This document shows positions 20,180 to 31,380 of a stretch of DNA of 64,000 nucleotides, piece by piece. Position 1 is the first letter of the stretch; each line of letters starts with the position of its first letter. The DNA is from Phytophthora hibernalis (lineage: Eukaryota; Oomycota; Peronosporomycetes; Peronosporales; Peronosporaceae): the NCBI GenBank assembly GCA_012656075.1, contig JAAKBF010000092.1, positions 186,001 to 250,000 on the forward strand, written 5' to 3'. The translations under genes and the position numbers were made by a program. Below the pieces are notes generated by a model. That model was not told the origin of the DNA and made no database searches. It saw nothing but the letters and a program-made list of their open reading frames with translations.

Positions 20180-21620
20180 TTAGTAGAAAGTGTCAAGACA
20201 ATTTGGCGGCGCCTCGCAAAGGATGGATGGAAGAAACGAGCTCCAAGTGGCAAACGAACTACTACAGTCTATGTAGTACCTGAAAAAGGGGCGTTTAACA
20301 CGGCGGATACAGGGAGTGGACTACTTGGAAGGTGATACAGCTTTGTTGGACCACGTACACTCGTTAGCGATAGGACCCACTATGGTCTTGCGTGAAGTTG
20401 CAGTCAATACTTCACCTGCTCTTAAAAAGACCTGTTGATTCTAGCGACGCTATATCGCCTTACGATGGCGATGATAGTTTTGACGCGAGTATTCAGGATG
20501 TGGTGAGTCAGTCCGTGCCTTCAGACGACGTCAATTTAAGTACGGACGTTTTGATAGTGGATAAGGTTCAGAGGAGATATTTGAACCAGAGCTGGGCCCG
20601 GAAACGCCGGATCAATAGGTGGATTCCAGTGACAGTGATGACGAAGGAGAGGATGAAACCTTTGACATTCCTGACGATGACTTACGTGAAATTACGGTGT
20701 CTGGGTGGAACAAATTCGATGAAAATCACAGCGGTACGTACGCGTTTGCCAACTGATCCGATTTTAATTCTCACCATATTTTTCTTACAGGGACCTGACC
20801 ATCGACACTGCTAAGGATTATTATAACGGTCCATGGGGTCCAAGGCGTTGTGCCGCGACTTTTGCTGGCAAACCACTCGGACTTTTCTTTTATTTCTTTC
20901 CGAAATCGATGTGGGTATCAATAGGCGTCGAGACAAACAAATATCGATTGCAGTGCATCCCTGCTCTGGCCGCGGAGTAACGCGACCGCATGCTACGAGC
21001 ACAGAAAGCAAGACACTAGAGTTTGTGTTCCGACATTGCAGGAACTTGAAGATCGACTAAAGAAGCACAACCCGTTTGAACCGCACGAGTTTGCCCATTT
21101 AATAGGTCTTCTGGCGGCTCGTGCATTATGCCCAATGCGTGATGGAATTGAAAAACACTAGGCGACAACTGAAGATGGTGCTCTTCCCCGTGAAACTTGG
21201 GGACGCTTCATGAAACGATCGCGCTACGAGGAGCTAACCCGCTTTCTTCATTTTGCTGACAATGACCGTGATGAGGCGTTGCACGACAAGGCCTGAAAAA
21301 TCCGGCCTATTTTACAGGTCATTGAGACTACCTTTCGGCGTGGGTATCGACTTGGAAAAGCGATCTCGTTTGATGAAGGTATGATGTCTAACAAAAGTCG
21401 CTTCAATCCTATTCGGTCTACAACGAAGACAAACCGAGCAAATGGGGAACCAAGTTTTAACTAACCTGTTGTGCTAAGAAAGTCGCTTCAATCCTATTCG
21501 GTCTACAACGAAGACAAACCGAGCAAATGGGGAACCAAGCGGATTCGATTCCGCAGTGAAAAGGGCAAGCGAAGTCAAGTTTCTTGCGAGAGAATTGACG
21601 AAGTGTAAATTGACGTGGCT
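20180..21620 (+). pseudogene. piggyBac-type transposase, probable two-exon gene, decayed
   Basis: It begins with SVKTIWRRLAKDGWKKRAPS and TVYVVPEKG, the N-terminal W..L..DGW box of oomycete transposases. Near 20600 comes an acidic stretch (VDSSDSDDEGEDETFDIPDD) and TVSGWNKFDENHS. A GTACGT donor near 20734 and TTCTTACAG ending at 20790 suggest an intron. Beyond it: DLTIDTAKDYYNGPWG, GLFFYFFPKSMWVSIGVETN (FFFYLP-type box), LTRFLHFADNDRDEALHDKA, then ISFDEGMMSNKSRFNPIR (catalytic Asp) and VYNEDKPSKWGTK. Several stops, frameshifts and a 61-bp duplication break it. Confidence 0.72.
21394..21539 (+). repeat. 61-bp direct duplication inside the piggyBac catalytic region
   Basis: The 61 bases at 21394-21454 recur without change at 21479-21539 (period 85). 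The unit spans the KSRFNPIR and DKPSKWGTK boxes. The first copy goes on to KLF-stop-LTCCA, the expected transposase continuation; the second goes on to unrelated sequence, so the duplication also marks a rearrangement that cut the gene. Confidence 0.85.
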
Positions 21621-21699
21621 GGTCGATGCTTTACAACACTTCGTACCTCCACCGCTTCATGTTTTGCAGTAATGAGACACTTCTGAATACTTTATCTCG

Positions 21700-24240
21700 T
21701 TGTTCTCGTCACCGTTATGCTCCTGATCGCCAAGGTCGGGGCTTTTCGATGCGAATATCGGATAATTGCATGGATATCATATGCGTGTATTCATCAAAGT
21801 ACGTGTAGTGCACACACAGAAAATGAACCCGATGGTAGTTATGCCCTAATGCCACCGTCATGCCTAACGAGTACATCGACAGGAGAGAGACCGCCACCGA
21901 CAGGCTCGCGACGGATATGTTACGCCACATCCAGTACTATTGAGCACAAAACACCACCACGGACATGGAAATCAGGTTACAGGAGATGATGAACATGTAC
22001 CAGAGAACGACAAGTAATGGTTAAAGCAGCATATGAGCTGTTGCAAGCTAATGACATCTCAACCAGTTCTTGTACATCGGCGTAGCCCAGGCTCATTTTG
22101 CGGATGCATCAGGCTCCACTGAGGAAAAGGGTTAAATCCAAGATGGTCAGATTTCTCGCCTCTTGGGTTCATCCAGCTTCAGAAGGCACTGGTAAGCAAC
22201 GATCCGTGCATGCTGGGGTAAACAAGCGAACTACTAAGCATTGTCGCTCATATTAGTCTTCACGGACGCAATGTGTATCATGACATTATTTAACGGGTAG
22301 AGGCTCGTGTGGAAGTACTTCTGCAAACTGGCCAGCGCCATGAGCTTCATAGTTTGTATACTATACAAACGGACAGGCTGGTTCCACGCCTGAGTTACCA
22401 GTGACACTAAGAACGTCATATTGCATGTACTCGCTAAGGATGTTGGCGAAAGCGATGCTGTCACGACCTGTGCGCCTGAGTTTCGTCATCTCTGGTAGCG
22501 ACCATTTGCGTCCTCATTCGCCGTCATGTTTCGACCATTGACGCACGCACCGGTGAATATTGCCGTGATGGGAGAGCCGTCGTAATTGTCCATGACGAAA
22601 TCCTTGATGCCCAGGACAAAGAACGTCTCAAGCCAAAAAGCATGCGACCACCTGTCTCAAATACCAAACCGAGTGGGGATGCATCAGCTTATCATTTGCG
22701 TTTGACATACACTGACATCAATTCGAGATATTCAAACCGTACCTGCCGTACACTGAGTTGTGTTTGAGCGCAAGTCAATGGCATTGTTGGCGGAAATATT
22801 TTTCGTGACGTCGGTTGGATCGTGGCCAGCACTAAACGTTAACCAAGTTCCAGTGGAACGAGTGCGGGTCGTCGGCGGGGTTATGAGAGCTCTGTTTCTC
22901 GGCCATTCCCTTTGTGCAGTTAGTTACCTGTAAATCTGGCATGTTGACTTGCTGCGACCGGTACTGAACAAACTCGTGGCCGACCCAACGAGGATTTGTG
23001 GCCTCGATTTCTTCCAACATCTGCTCGGTTTGGTTTGATATTCCGATGTGAAATCGTTAGCGAATTGTGGTGCTGCTGGATACAGTATCGTGTATGATAT
23101 ACTACTCTGTTGTACAAGCCAACATGAGCGCGGCGGCGGGCACGGCGAGGAGCTCGCTTTTCCACGAACTGTTTTTGCTGCTGGTAGTGGCATGATGTCA
23201 ATCTTGTTTTTGATTTTCGATGTTATTACGTCGCCATGAACTTTAAGCTACACTCAACGTTGACGTTGACCCCGACACCCTCTCAGTTAAGCCACTGGCT
23301 CTTGAGCAACACCGAAAAGATGATGCACTCGGGCAGCAACTGCACGGGTTTGTTACGCTGTGGGAGCCTGAAGTGCACGACCACATGTTCGCTTATGTCT
23401 TATGAACGCCGCAAATACACGCCACTACAATTTGACTGTCCGGTCATGCAGTTTTCATCGAGAGGAAGGATATGATGTTGGCCCGACCGCAAACTTCCAA
23501 TTGCTAAAACGTTGCTCTGATTCGCTGGTCTTGGTCGTATCTGGATATTGAGGATTCACTGAAGCAAAGAAGTTTGTGAGCCACATAGGCCGATACCAAA
23601 GCGGTACCAGGCTGGTGATGTGCACCCCATGTCACCAGCCCGCATGTTGAGACGTGTGGGGACGGCCAAAGATCGTGAGCATTTTCATCGATGACGTCTG
23701 GTTCTTGAAGTAAGGAGCTCCTGTCACCGGTTCGAGTAGATCAATGAGAGATATGCCTTCAACCATGCAACCCGATCGTTCAGCGACCAAAGACCCACGA
23801 AACGATTGTGAAGAGGTGGATCACTGCAGTGAGCGCAGAGGGGAGCAGATTATCCGCGTTAAGCTCGAGGAGAAAGCACATCTGACGGGGGTCACGTACT
23901 ACAGCGCTGGAGAACATATGTGAGGGAAGAAGGTGTTCATGAAGACGAATCACCTGTACCAGCTATAGATCCAAGAAGCATCCAAGAATTACTCACTGTG
24001 TGAGACCAAACGCGACGAGCTCCAAGCCAAGAATAACGCAGACTGGGCGCGCATGGAGAAGAACAACGATGAGATACAGGTGTTGCACCTGCGAGTTAAG
24101 GGCGAGCACGATGATGTCGGTTCAGTCGGGAACCGAATAGTAGCAACGCCAAACACCAAATCGATCGCTAAACCTTTGCAAGGCATCGCCTTGTTTGGAG
24201 AGTGGTGGGCTAGATAAGTCAGCGTTCTTTTACTGACGCT
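21700..24240. other. decayed frames of unknown family inside the piggyBac-type element
   Basis: No intact gene. On minus between about 23200 and 22234, frames suggest one broken protein: GHEFVQYRSQQVNMPDLQVT at 22960, then AGHDPTDVTKNISANNAIDL in another frame near 22820, GIKDFVMDNYDGSPITAIFT near 22600, and a last open frame 22464-22234. On plus, 23860-24215 gives GEQIIRVKLEEKAHLTGVTY and then LCETKRDELQAKNNADWARM, a charged helical segment, with two stops. I do not recognise either family. They may be passenger genes or remnants of older insertions. Confidence 0.35.
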
Positions 24241-24656
24241 AGCCTCGCCTGGCTTTTGCAGGTTGTTAACGATGCGTATCTGCTAGACTACAAGGTTTTC
24301 AGTGTAAAAGCTGATGGTGGATGCAAGTGTAAACATCAGCAAACGCAAGTAGTTCGAGGCATTTAAAAGTTGCAAACCGACTGACGACTCATGCAGTCAA
24401 GCACCCAGCACACTAGAATTTACAACGCCAACCGAAAGCGTTCAGTTCGAATGAACGTCTGAAGCTGGTCGTGTATATGAGTGTACAAGGACGCAAGGCG
24501 CAAGCTTGCATGAGTCGTCGACGAGCTCGGTTACGATTTCCGCGACCTCTTCGAGGGAAACGCATCGTTTTCGACCCATCTTGAGCGGCAACATCGGAAG
24601 ATGGTGTTAGGCGCTTCCGCTTGCTGCTCTAACAACAAGTAGGCATAGACGCTATA
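24241..24656. other. no gene seen
   Basis: About 400 bp between the decayed helical frame and the minus-strand coiled-coil gene, with short frames only and no recognisable repeat or motif. Confidence 0.35.
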
Positions 24657-25221
24657 TTAGAAATATAGCTCAAGAATAAACAAAACAATATGTACCGGGT
24701 TCGCTTCCAGATAGGTCCCGATACTTGCACGAAGGCGCGTGTTCGCCTCCCGTTGAAAATTCTGGCGGAGGTATATCGGGTTGCCGGTTTCTGTAAAGTC
24801 GAAGAGCATACCGGGAGATCCCTGAATCTCCCGCGATACGTAGTGCTGCTGGCCCGCAATAAATCGAATCCCGTGCGGCCCGTCTTGACGAAGGGGGCGG
24901 ATGGTCATTGCAAAGCCGTGTACCTTGTCCTCTTCAGGAGCATAGGTGACACGGATTTCGCTGGCTCCCAACAGCGACGGTGCATCTGTAAAGGCCGTCC
25001 ATGCGATTCTCGAGATTACTCAAAAACAGCATCTTCTCCTAGTGGCTGGAGCGGATCAACGCTGCGATCGGGGTGTCCTTCTCACCGATCTGCTTGTCCT
25101 TCTCAGCAATCTGCTTGTTCTTCTGGACAATAAGCCCCATCAGCTGCTGGTTTACGAGCTTGACTGAGCGGAGCTCACGACGGAGGTGCCTATTCTCGAC
25201 TTGAAGGACCTCGGCGGACAT
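24657..25221 (-). pseudogene. coiled-coil protein with C-terminal domain, frameshifted; family uncertain
   Basis: ATG at 25221 opens a 60-residue frame that is a strong coiled coil (QLMGLIVQKNKQIAEKDKQI followed by a second EKD repeat), with the plus-strand CTTCTCAGCAATCTG-type repeat behind it. After a frameshift near 25040 the minus frame 24971-24657 continues: GASEIRVTYAPEEDKVHGFA, RFIAGQQHYVSREIQG and ANPVHIVLFILELYF. A heptad-repeat region followed by a globular domain with a V.PEDK.H-like opening loosely resembles the C-terminal domains of MSV199/KilA-N-type proteins known from large DNA viruses. That similarity is from memory of patterns and unverified; transposon passenger or host gene fragment are alternatives. 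Confidence 0.4.
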
Positions 25222-25539
25222 GGCGGTATAGCTGAGTAATGAACGGGGCTTGACGAAAAATGTCGATACTGGAAGAGGAGAGGACAGGAGCCAGTGACTT
25301 CGTTTGAAGATGATATTCGATATAAGAGGGAATCTTATGTAAAAGGTTTTCTAGCGCTATTGAGATTTGCACTCGTTAAACTCCACCAATCAGATAATCA
25401 TATCCAAAAACGCTGCTGCACAGCAGGCCAATCCGATATTGCTAGTGAGATGATACAGAAGCTTCCATTGCCTTTTTCAAAAGGGTTTTGGCGGGAAATT
25501 CCGCGAATTTTAATCAATACAAATTTGAAGTAGCTGCGT

Positions 25540-25594
25540 ATTCTGTATGATACAGAATTATCTTCGGGGTTAAAAGGGTTAAGGAAGGCCCCCA
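25540..25594. repeat. right TIR and subterminal palindrome of the piggyBac-type element
   Basis: Reads TTCTGTATGATACAGAA then GGGGTTAAAAGGGTTAAGGA and AGGCCCCCATC. It is the inverted partner of 19287-19345. The nucleotidase gene begins only about 100 bp further right. Confidence 0.7.
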
Positions 25595-25703
25595 TCAGTC
25601 TGCAATTTGCAAAATCCCCAACGAAGTACTGTACTCTTTTCCCGCCAAACGTACCTTAATGAACGCACCAATACTACTGGATACCGGTATCACAAACCCA
25701 AAA

Positions 25704-26861
25704 ATGTTCGGTCGCCTGATCTCCCGAGCCTCCCCGCTCTTCCTCTGTGGCTCTGCCCTCGCGACCACAGCGTCAGCCATGAGCTCCCTTGAAAACTCCA
25801 GAGCTGCGCGGTGTGAGTCGCGTCGGCCACCAGGGAAGCCGCTCATGTTCGTGCGGGACCCCGACCAGTTCGCTCGCAAGTGGAAGAAATTCACAACCGA
25901 CCGCCTGGACAAACTCGTGGTCATCGCCGACTTCGACTACACTTTAACGCCGGCTTACAAACCCACGGGTTCGTGGTGACTCAAAATTTCGAAGATAATT
26001 ATCATAAATAGTTGGTCTACTAAATTGTACCAACTTTTGTTGTTGTTGTTGTAAAAAGATGACCAAGCTCCTAGTACGCACGGGCTTCTAATGGCGAGTG
26101 AGGCGATGGGCCCGCAGGCAGAGACTGTCGCCCGCGCGGTTTTCGAGAAATATTATCCCATTGAGCAGTCAGCTACCCTGTCAAGGAGGAGAAACTCCCC
26201 TTTATGCTTGAGTGGTGGACCAAAAGCCACGACTTAATGATCGAGCGCGGTGTGACGAGGAACGCAGTCAAGAAGGCGGTGGAAAACAGTGACATCACCT
26301 TTAGAGAGGGGTTCATGGAGATCTTCGATCTGCTGGCGCGGGAAAATGTGCCTACGCTCATTTTCTCTGCCGGGCTTTATGATGTCATTCATGCCGTGCT
26401 GGACAAGGAGTACGCAAAGACCTCGGCGAACACGCCGCCGAAAAACGTGCACGTCGTGTCCAACATCATGCGGTTTGATGAAAATGACAAGGTGGTGGGC
26501 TTTGACGGAACGGTATGGGGGATGGTTGTTTAGCTAAGATATAAGTAAGGGTCTCACGAGTATGTATGTGCAGCTTATTCACAGTTTAAACAAGAACGCC
26601 AGTGCGCTAATCGAGACGGCCTTCTGGAAGCAGTGCCAACTCGAAAAGCGACACAACATTTTGCTCTTGGGAGACTCACTAGGTGATGCCAATATGGCCA
26701 ACGGGCTGGACTTTGAGGAGGACGACATTGTGCGCATCGGCTTTCTTAATGACGGCGCAGAGGAAAAGCTTGGTCAGTATCTGGACCAATTCGATGTCGT
26801 GCTTACAAAGGACTCCAGCTTGCTGCCGGTCGAGCTTCTGTTGCACCAAATTCAGGCGTGA
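25704..26861 (+). CDS. cytosolic 5'-nucleotidase III (UMPH-1 family), three exons, one frameshift
   Basis: A HAD-superfamily pyrimidine 5'-nucleotidase that removes phosphate from nucleoside monophosphates such as UMP and CMP. Exon 1 (25704-25968) ends after VVIADFDYTLTPAYKPT, with motif I (DFDYT). Intron 25969-26058 is GT-AG with a TTG run. Exon 2 (26059-26512) has EAMGPQAETVARAVFEKYYP, SHDLMIERGVTRNAV and LIFSAGLYDVIHAV (motif II Ser). Intron 26513-26573. Exon 3 (26574-26861) begins LIHSLNKN and holds LLLGDSLGDANMA (motif IV). One A is missing near 26184 (TCA-AGG where TCA-AAG-GAG-GAG is expected), shifting the frame. An earlier in-frame ATG is at 25659; MFGRLISRASPLFL at 25704 looks like a targeting peptide. 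Confidence 0.85.
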
Positions 26862-27068
26862 TCAAGGGCGTTCGACGATTAGATTTGCGTGGGTCACCGC
26901 AGTTTGGCTATCATCAATGGGCGTACAATTTCCAGCCTCACACGTTTGTTCACGTAGAAATCTTTGTTGACAAGCTTACCAAACTATAACGAAAATACTG
27001 TTTACTACTGAAGTACTACAGTACTAGTAGTGTTACTCACATGGTTAAACTATATTCAAAGTCCCTCT

Positions 27069-28403
27069 TCAGTTCGAGGCTGACGCTCCGGGCTCACAGA
27101 ACAACTTCACTGTATCTGATTCAGATGATTCATCCGTCTCGGTATCGCTCTGCTCCACGATCTTTTCGTGCTCATATGACGCAAGGCGTGTAAACACAGT
27201 CGATAGACGCTGCGCTAGTAACTGCGACGGGTACTCCACCAAATAGTACGACACGGTCGCCAACAGAATCACCAAACCAAACACGGAAAACGTCTTGTCG
27301 TAGTAGTTCGTCTCCTCCTCAATCGGCGGCGTGTAAATCACGAAGACATGCAGCAGATAGACGGAGAAACTGATTTTGCCCATGTAGCGAAGTACAACCC
27401 ACTCGAAGATCTGTGATACAGTGGACGGCTGGATCATCTCGATCACAATGAGCAGCGACAGCTTGACGCTCGTGAACGGCATGATGTATCTGGTGGCCGG
27501 TGGCAGCGGCATGCCCAACCAGTTGAAGAAGAGGCCACGGAAGACGACACTGAGGTAGGCTGCGATCAAGGCAGCCTCGACGATACGAAGTCCCACGACG
27601 TGCATTGTGTGGAACTTGAAACCGGTTACCTTAATCCACGCGTCGAACTTCACGAAGATAACAGCAGCCATGGATCCTGCGAGGAACGTCGGCAAGTGCA
27701 TACTCAGAGTCTGTTTGTAGTAGTTGTCGCGGGTAGTGTATAGGCCTTCGTGGATCACCCAGACGTAAAGCGGGACGAAGGACATCCACCAGAAACGACC
27801 GAGCTTGAGCACGGCTAGCACGAACGCCGGCAGGATAAAGTAGTACGAGATCTCCAGAGGTAGCGTCCACATCAAGAAGTGCCGGTGTTCCGGGTGAAAA
27901 GTGAGCGTCTGGAACAGGTTGAAGTCTTCAGGCTGCGCCACCTTATAGTATCGGTTCTTGTACTCGAATGGCATGAGCCACAGCGAGATCGCCACCAACG
28001 CGAAGAGCGGGTACACTCGGAAGAATCGCTTGGAGAAGTAGTCGGCTAGCGTGTACGCCCACTTGCGGTAGGATGCCTCCTCCGCGAACAGCTTGACGCT
28101 TTTCTTCATGAAGATCATGGCGAGCAGAAACGAGGAGAGCACGAAGAAGGCGTCGACGCCGACAGCCCCCATGAAAATGTCGTGCATGTACCTGGTGTGC
28201 TGCGTCACGACAAAAATGACGGCGGCGCCGCGAATACCATCCAGGAACAGGACCTTCGCGACAGGTGACGAGCGATGTTGAGGCGCTTGTCCGTGCGGAA
28301 TTTCCCGAAGGGAACGCGAGAGCTGCATCTCTTCGGTCTTTGCCGAGGCAGTGTCGTCTTCCGTGACCCCAATACTGATGGTTGTTTCTACCTTTGATCT
28401 CAT
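27069..28403 (-). CDS. acyltransferase 3 family membrane protein, copy 1
   Basis: A 444-residue protein of the acyltransferase-3 (OafA/YrhL-like) family, which transfers acyl groups to extracytoplasmic substrates from the membrane. ATG at 28403 is preferred over the upstream TTG at 28487 because copy 2 also starts near there. After a hydrophilic N-terminus of about 45 residues come the family motif LDGIRGAAVIFVVTQHT (conserved R and H), FFVLSSFLLAMIF, TLPLEISYYFILPAFV and roughly ten hydrophobic segments. The C-terminus is acidic (SDTETDESSESDT). No frameshift. Bases 27145-28277 are the near-identical tract shared with copy 2; both ends differ completely. The substrate is unknown. Confidence 0.85.
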   Translation of the reverse strand: MRSKVETTISIGVTEDDTASAKTEEMQLSRSLREIPHGQAPQHRSSPVAKVLFLDGIRGAAVIFVVTQHTRYMHDIFMGAVGVDAFFVLSSFLLAMIFMKKSVKLFAEEASYRKWAYTLADYFSKRFFRVYPLFALVAISLWLMPFEYKNRYYKVAQPEDFNLFQTLTFHPEHRHFLMWTLPLEISYYFILPAFVLAVLKLGRFWWMSFVPLYVWVIHEGLYTTRDNYYKQTLSMHLPTFLAGSMAAVIFVKFDAWIKVTGFKFHTMHVVGLRIVEAALIAAYLSVVFRGLFFNWLGMPLPPATRYIMPFTSVKLSLLIVIEMIQPSTVSQIFEWVVLRYMGKISFSVYLLHVFVIYTPPIEEETNYYDKTFSVFGLVILLATVSYYLVEYPSQLLAQRLSTVFTRLASYEHEKIVEQSDTETDESSESDTVKLFCEPGASASN

Positions 28404-28487
28404 CGTTTGCTGGTATGTGGAATCGTTAAATGGAAGTCTTGGCTGAACTCGGTAAGATGCGCGATGGGAGTATTCCGAAGCAAGCAA

Positions 28488-31305
28488 CGGCCAATATGAA
28501 TATGTAGCCTATAGGCTATAGGATAGCCTCCAAACCTCCAAACCAGGTTTGGCAAACCTCCAATGCACTTACCGATTTTTACGAGCACAAAGAGGGATGG
28601 TACGATTTGCTTTTGCTGTCTGCAATCTGAAACTATAATAAGTCAGGCAGAGATTATCCTGAAACAGTAACCCAGCTGTTTACAGTAATACTAGTACTAC
28701 TGTAGTACGGAATTACTTTATAGTATTAATCTTGTTGTTGGAGTGTAGAGTGGTCTGGGGGTATTAATAACAGACAGATATGCATGAGTTTAATAAGAAC
28801 TCACGTGTGTGAGTAGCAACGTCGAGCACCGAAATGAGAAATGCTCGAACAGTCTCGTCATTTTGCTTAAGCTTGCCGATATTTCGTTCTGAACCTTCTT
28901 TTGCACTGCGTAGATAGCGCTATACATGTACTTAAATAAGTACATCGCATCAACAACTCCTCATATTCGAGCCCACGAATTATTCTTCGAATTCACGATG
29001 CTGTAATCAAGCCTGTACAGGAACGTTACCCCAACTTTGGCTAAATATTTTCGATGATGAATTTCGTTGATTTGCACGTGTAATTCTTGATCACTGAGAA
29101 TCTCACTGAGATTGGTTTGGCGTGGCAATCAAATAGCCACATCCAGCCTGCCTAACCTTATCGTGTGGTTGTAAATCATGGACGAAAATCTGTCGGTGTC
29201 CTTCAACGTGCTTTTAAAAGAGGTTTGCGCGCAGATACTATTTTTTTAATACATGTAATAGTACAGTGCGATGGCGTAGCATCCAAAATCTTGACAAGGA
29301 GCTCTTGCACTGCCGTCATAGATCTGGTGCTTACCACAAAGAAATACGTGGCCTAGCAGCAGCTGTACCATTGTCCGTGGAAGAACTCTTCCGATACTAT
29401 ACCGTAAGGTACCAGCTACATGAGACCACCTGATGCTTACGAACCAATGGTTCGTAAGCTCGTTCGAACCTTTTTACTCGTACCTATTAAAAACGAAAAT
29501 ACCGGTACCGGTATATAATACTACATGTAATCTAAAACATTAACATTAAGAGGTTGCTTCGCTTTGGCTGGGAGACCACTTTTATTATAGTATGTGGCAC
29601 TGTATGCAGTCTATTGCTGGAAGCGTGTTCAGGGATCGATACTATAACCCCAACCCCCAAAGTTAAGGACACATAAAAGGACCAAACGCTAGGGCCTTAT
29701 CTTGACAAGAGTTTTCATTGCTATCCAAATTTTCAGGTATCTCCATATAGCCCTTTATTCGCTCTAAGAATGGCATGTCTTTCATTGTGTCCACTGTTGT
29801 CCATCTGACTGAAAATGACAATTCAAAAATGTCCATTAAACGTATCACTTTTGCGTGTCTTTCATGCTATAATTGGACAAACTTTCGAATTAACTTGCGT
29901 TGAGTATGGGGTTTTAGCCGTGAACGTTCCTATAATATCACTGTTCAAAACACAATTTGGTATATCGGACAATCCGGTTGGGTCTCATTGTCTGGAGGCG
30001 GTCGCAGCACTAAGAACGGTGCGCACCGCCCTCCCGAATCCGAGCCAGGAGCTTGCGTAAGGTTATCACATTGTATTGTTGAGTTTCTTCCGTTGGGCAA
30101 CGTCACGAAGGTTACCCGTAACTGGGAATACATTTCGCGACGAATTAAAGTTTGTGGGGTTGTCCAACCTTCAAGCTGGTCTCCCAGGAAAAAAATGTTT
30201 TTACAAGGACTAATTTATACAATTAAACAAAAATGAGCGCCTAAAAAGTTCAAATTTTCTGATAACCACCGTGTACACGTGTACCAGTTTTGATCTACAG
30301 TATTTTCCGGTTGCAGCGAAGGCAGCATACTTACCACTAGTAAACGGAGAGTGCATCTTTGCGTCCAATAGTGCAAATTCAGGGATGTTGCGCACTAAAG
30401 GCTCAATTTCGCTTCGACAGACAAATACGCGTGATGGTCAAAGCGCGGACAATACATTTGATGGTATTTTTATAATGGAACTGCCTACAGTAGTGGTACA
30501 AAACAACACATCCCTGGTATAAAGGGGGTGAAAGCAACTCGCTCGGCAGGCCGAAACAACGCCTGCGGTTTAAAGATCCGTGTGCGCAGTACGCGGGTTT
30601 AAACCCAGGACGAAGCAGGGGCACACTTAGCTCGGCTTAGGGTTGTGTCACCGCTCTCAGGGTTTTCAAGGGTGAGGCTCGGGTGTAGTTTTCCTGTCGG
30701 CATCTCCGACTTTCATGATTTGAAGCAAGATGACCTTCGTCCTCCAGGCGACTTCAAAGTTTATACGATGTAGAAAAAGACTCAAACATAACCTCCACAA
30801 CTATAAAGTTTCAGTAGACTCTTTTTGTACCACTAGCACGAGCCTTTAATAATACCATAAAATACATGGTACTTCTCATTTTAATAATAACGTATGTTTA
30901 TTTTATTTTTTTAATCTTTAGCGGTCAAAGCCGGTGCTAATTAATACATGTATACCGGACCTTTTTCCGACTGTCTCATTGAATCCGAACTTTACGGTAC
31001 ATGTATTAATACAGGTACAGGGTTCCCGAAAAATAAGAAAACAAATTTTTCCAGGTTAAACGATTTGCAAACTGATTTGTATCGCTTTAGTGCAAGGCTT
31101 TGTGACAAATGTACTAGTTCTGCAAGGTAAACAACTGATTACGGTTCTCCCTTTAGCCGGGGAACTCTGTATTATTATAATACCATGAAAAATGTACTGT
31201 CCAGATAGGTGTGGATGGGTACGACACATCCTAACATCCTGAGGCTGGCAGACCATTCCTGGACCACGCCTTTATTTTATTTTGGATAGCCAAGATAAAG
31301 ACCAC
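28488..31305. other. 2.8-kb intergenic region, no gene seen
   Basis: Moderately AT-rich, with only short frames. A 16-bp perfect palindrome ATACCGGTACCGGTAT lies at 29499-29514, and several GTACTAGTAC-like short palindromes near 27010 and 28690. It separates two divergently facing acyltransferase genes (the minus one to the left, the plus one to the right), so it should contain both promoters; I cannot place core elements with confidence. Confidence 0.5.
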
Positions 31306-31380
31306 ACGGCTGTGATAGTTAAACAATCTATAATACGCTTGTGACAAGCGTATTATAGATTGTTTAACTATCACAGCCGT
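31306..31380. repeat. perfect 37-bp inverted repeat with 1-nt centre
   Basis: Arm 31306-31342 begins ACGGCTGTGATAGTTAAACA and ends ACGCTTGT; 31343 is G; arm 31344-31380 is its exact reverse complement. RNA from either strand would form a 37-bp hairpin with no usable loop. It lies about 230 bp upstream of the copy 2 acyltransferase start. There is no similar sequence elsewhere in the window, so it is not obviously a MITE family here. Confidence 0.95.

Larger units (their letters stand above)
19287..25594. mobile_element. 6.3-kb piggyBac-type element with TIRs
   Basis: The left end GATGGGGGCCTTCCTTTAGC.. and the reverse complement of the right end (GATGGGGGCCTTCCTTAACC..) agree over about 35 bp. 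Each is followed by a hairpin-forming TTCTGTATYRTACAGAA-like palindrome (19325-19341 and about 25540-25556). A TTAA lies within the right end (GGGTTAAGG) and reads TTTA on the left. A piggyBac transposase occupies 20180-21620 on plus. The right part (21700-25250) has decayed frames of other kinds. No clear target duplication is seen outside the ends, so the exact boundary is uncertain. Confidence 0.6.

Noticed and set aside
27631..27870. 79-residue frame conserved in both acyltransferase copies
   Set aside because: It overlaps the acyltransferase coding sequence in another frame and is conserved only because the tract is identical at the base level. The same applies to 28093-28281 and 31719-31907.
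30530..30600. Possible tRNA gene (GGTTTAAACCC-like T arm)
   Set aside because: No acceptor stem or anticodon arm could be paired around it. No other tRNA, rRNA or snRNA was recognised in the window.
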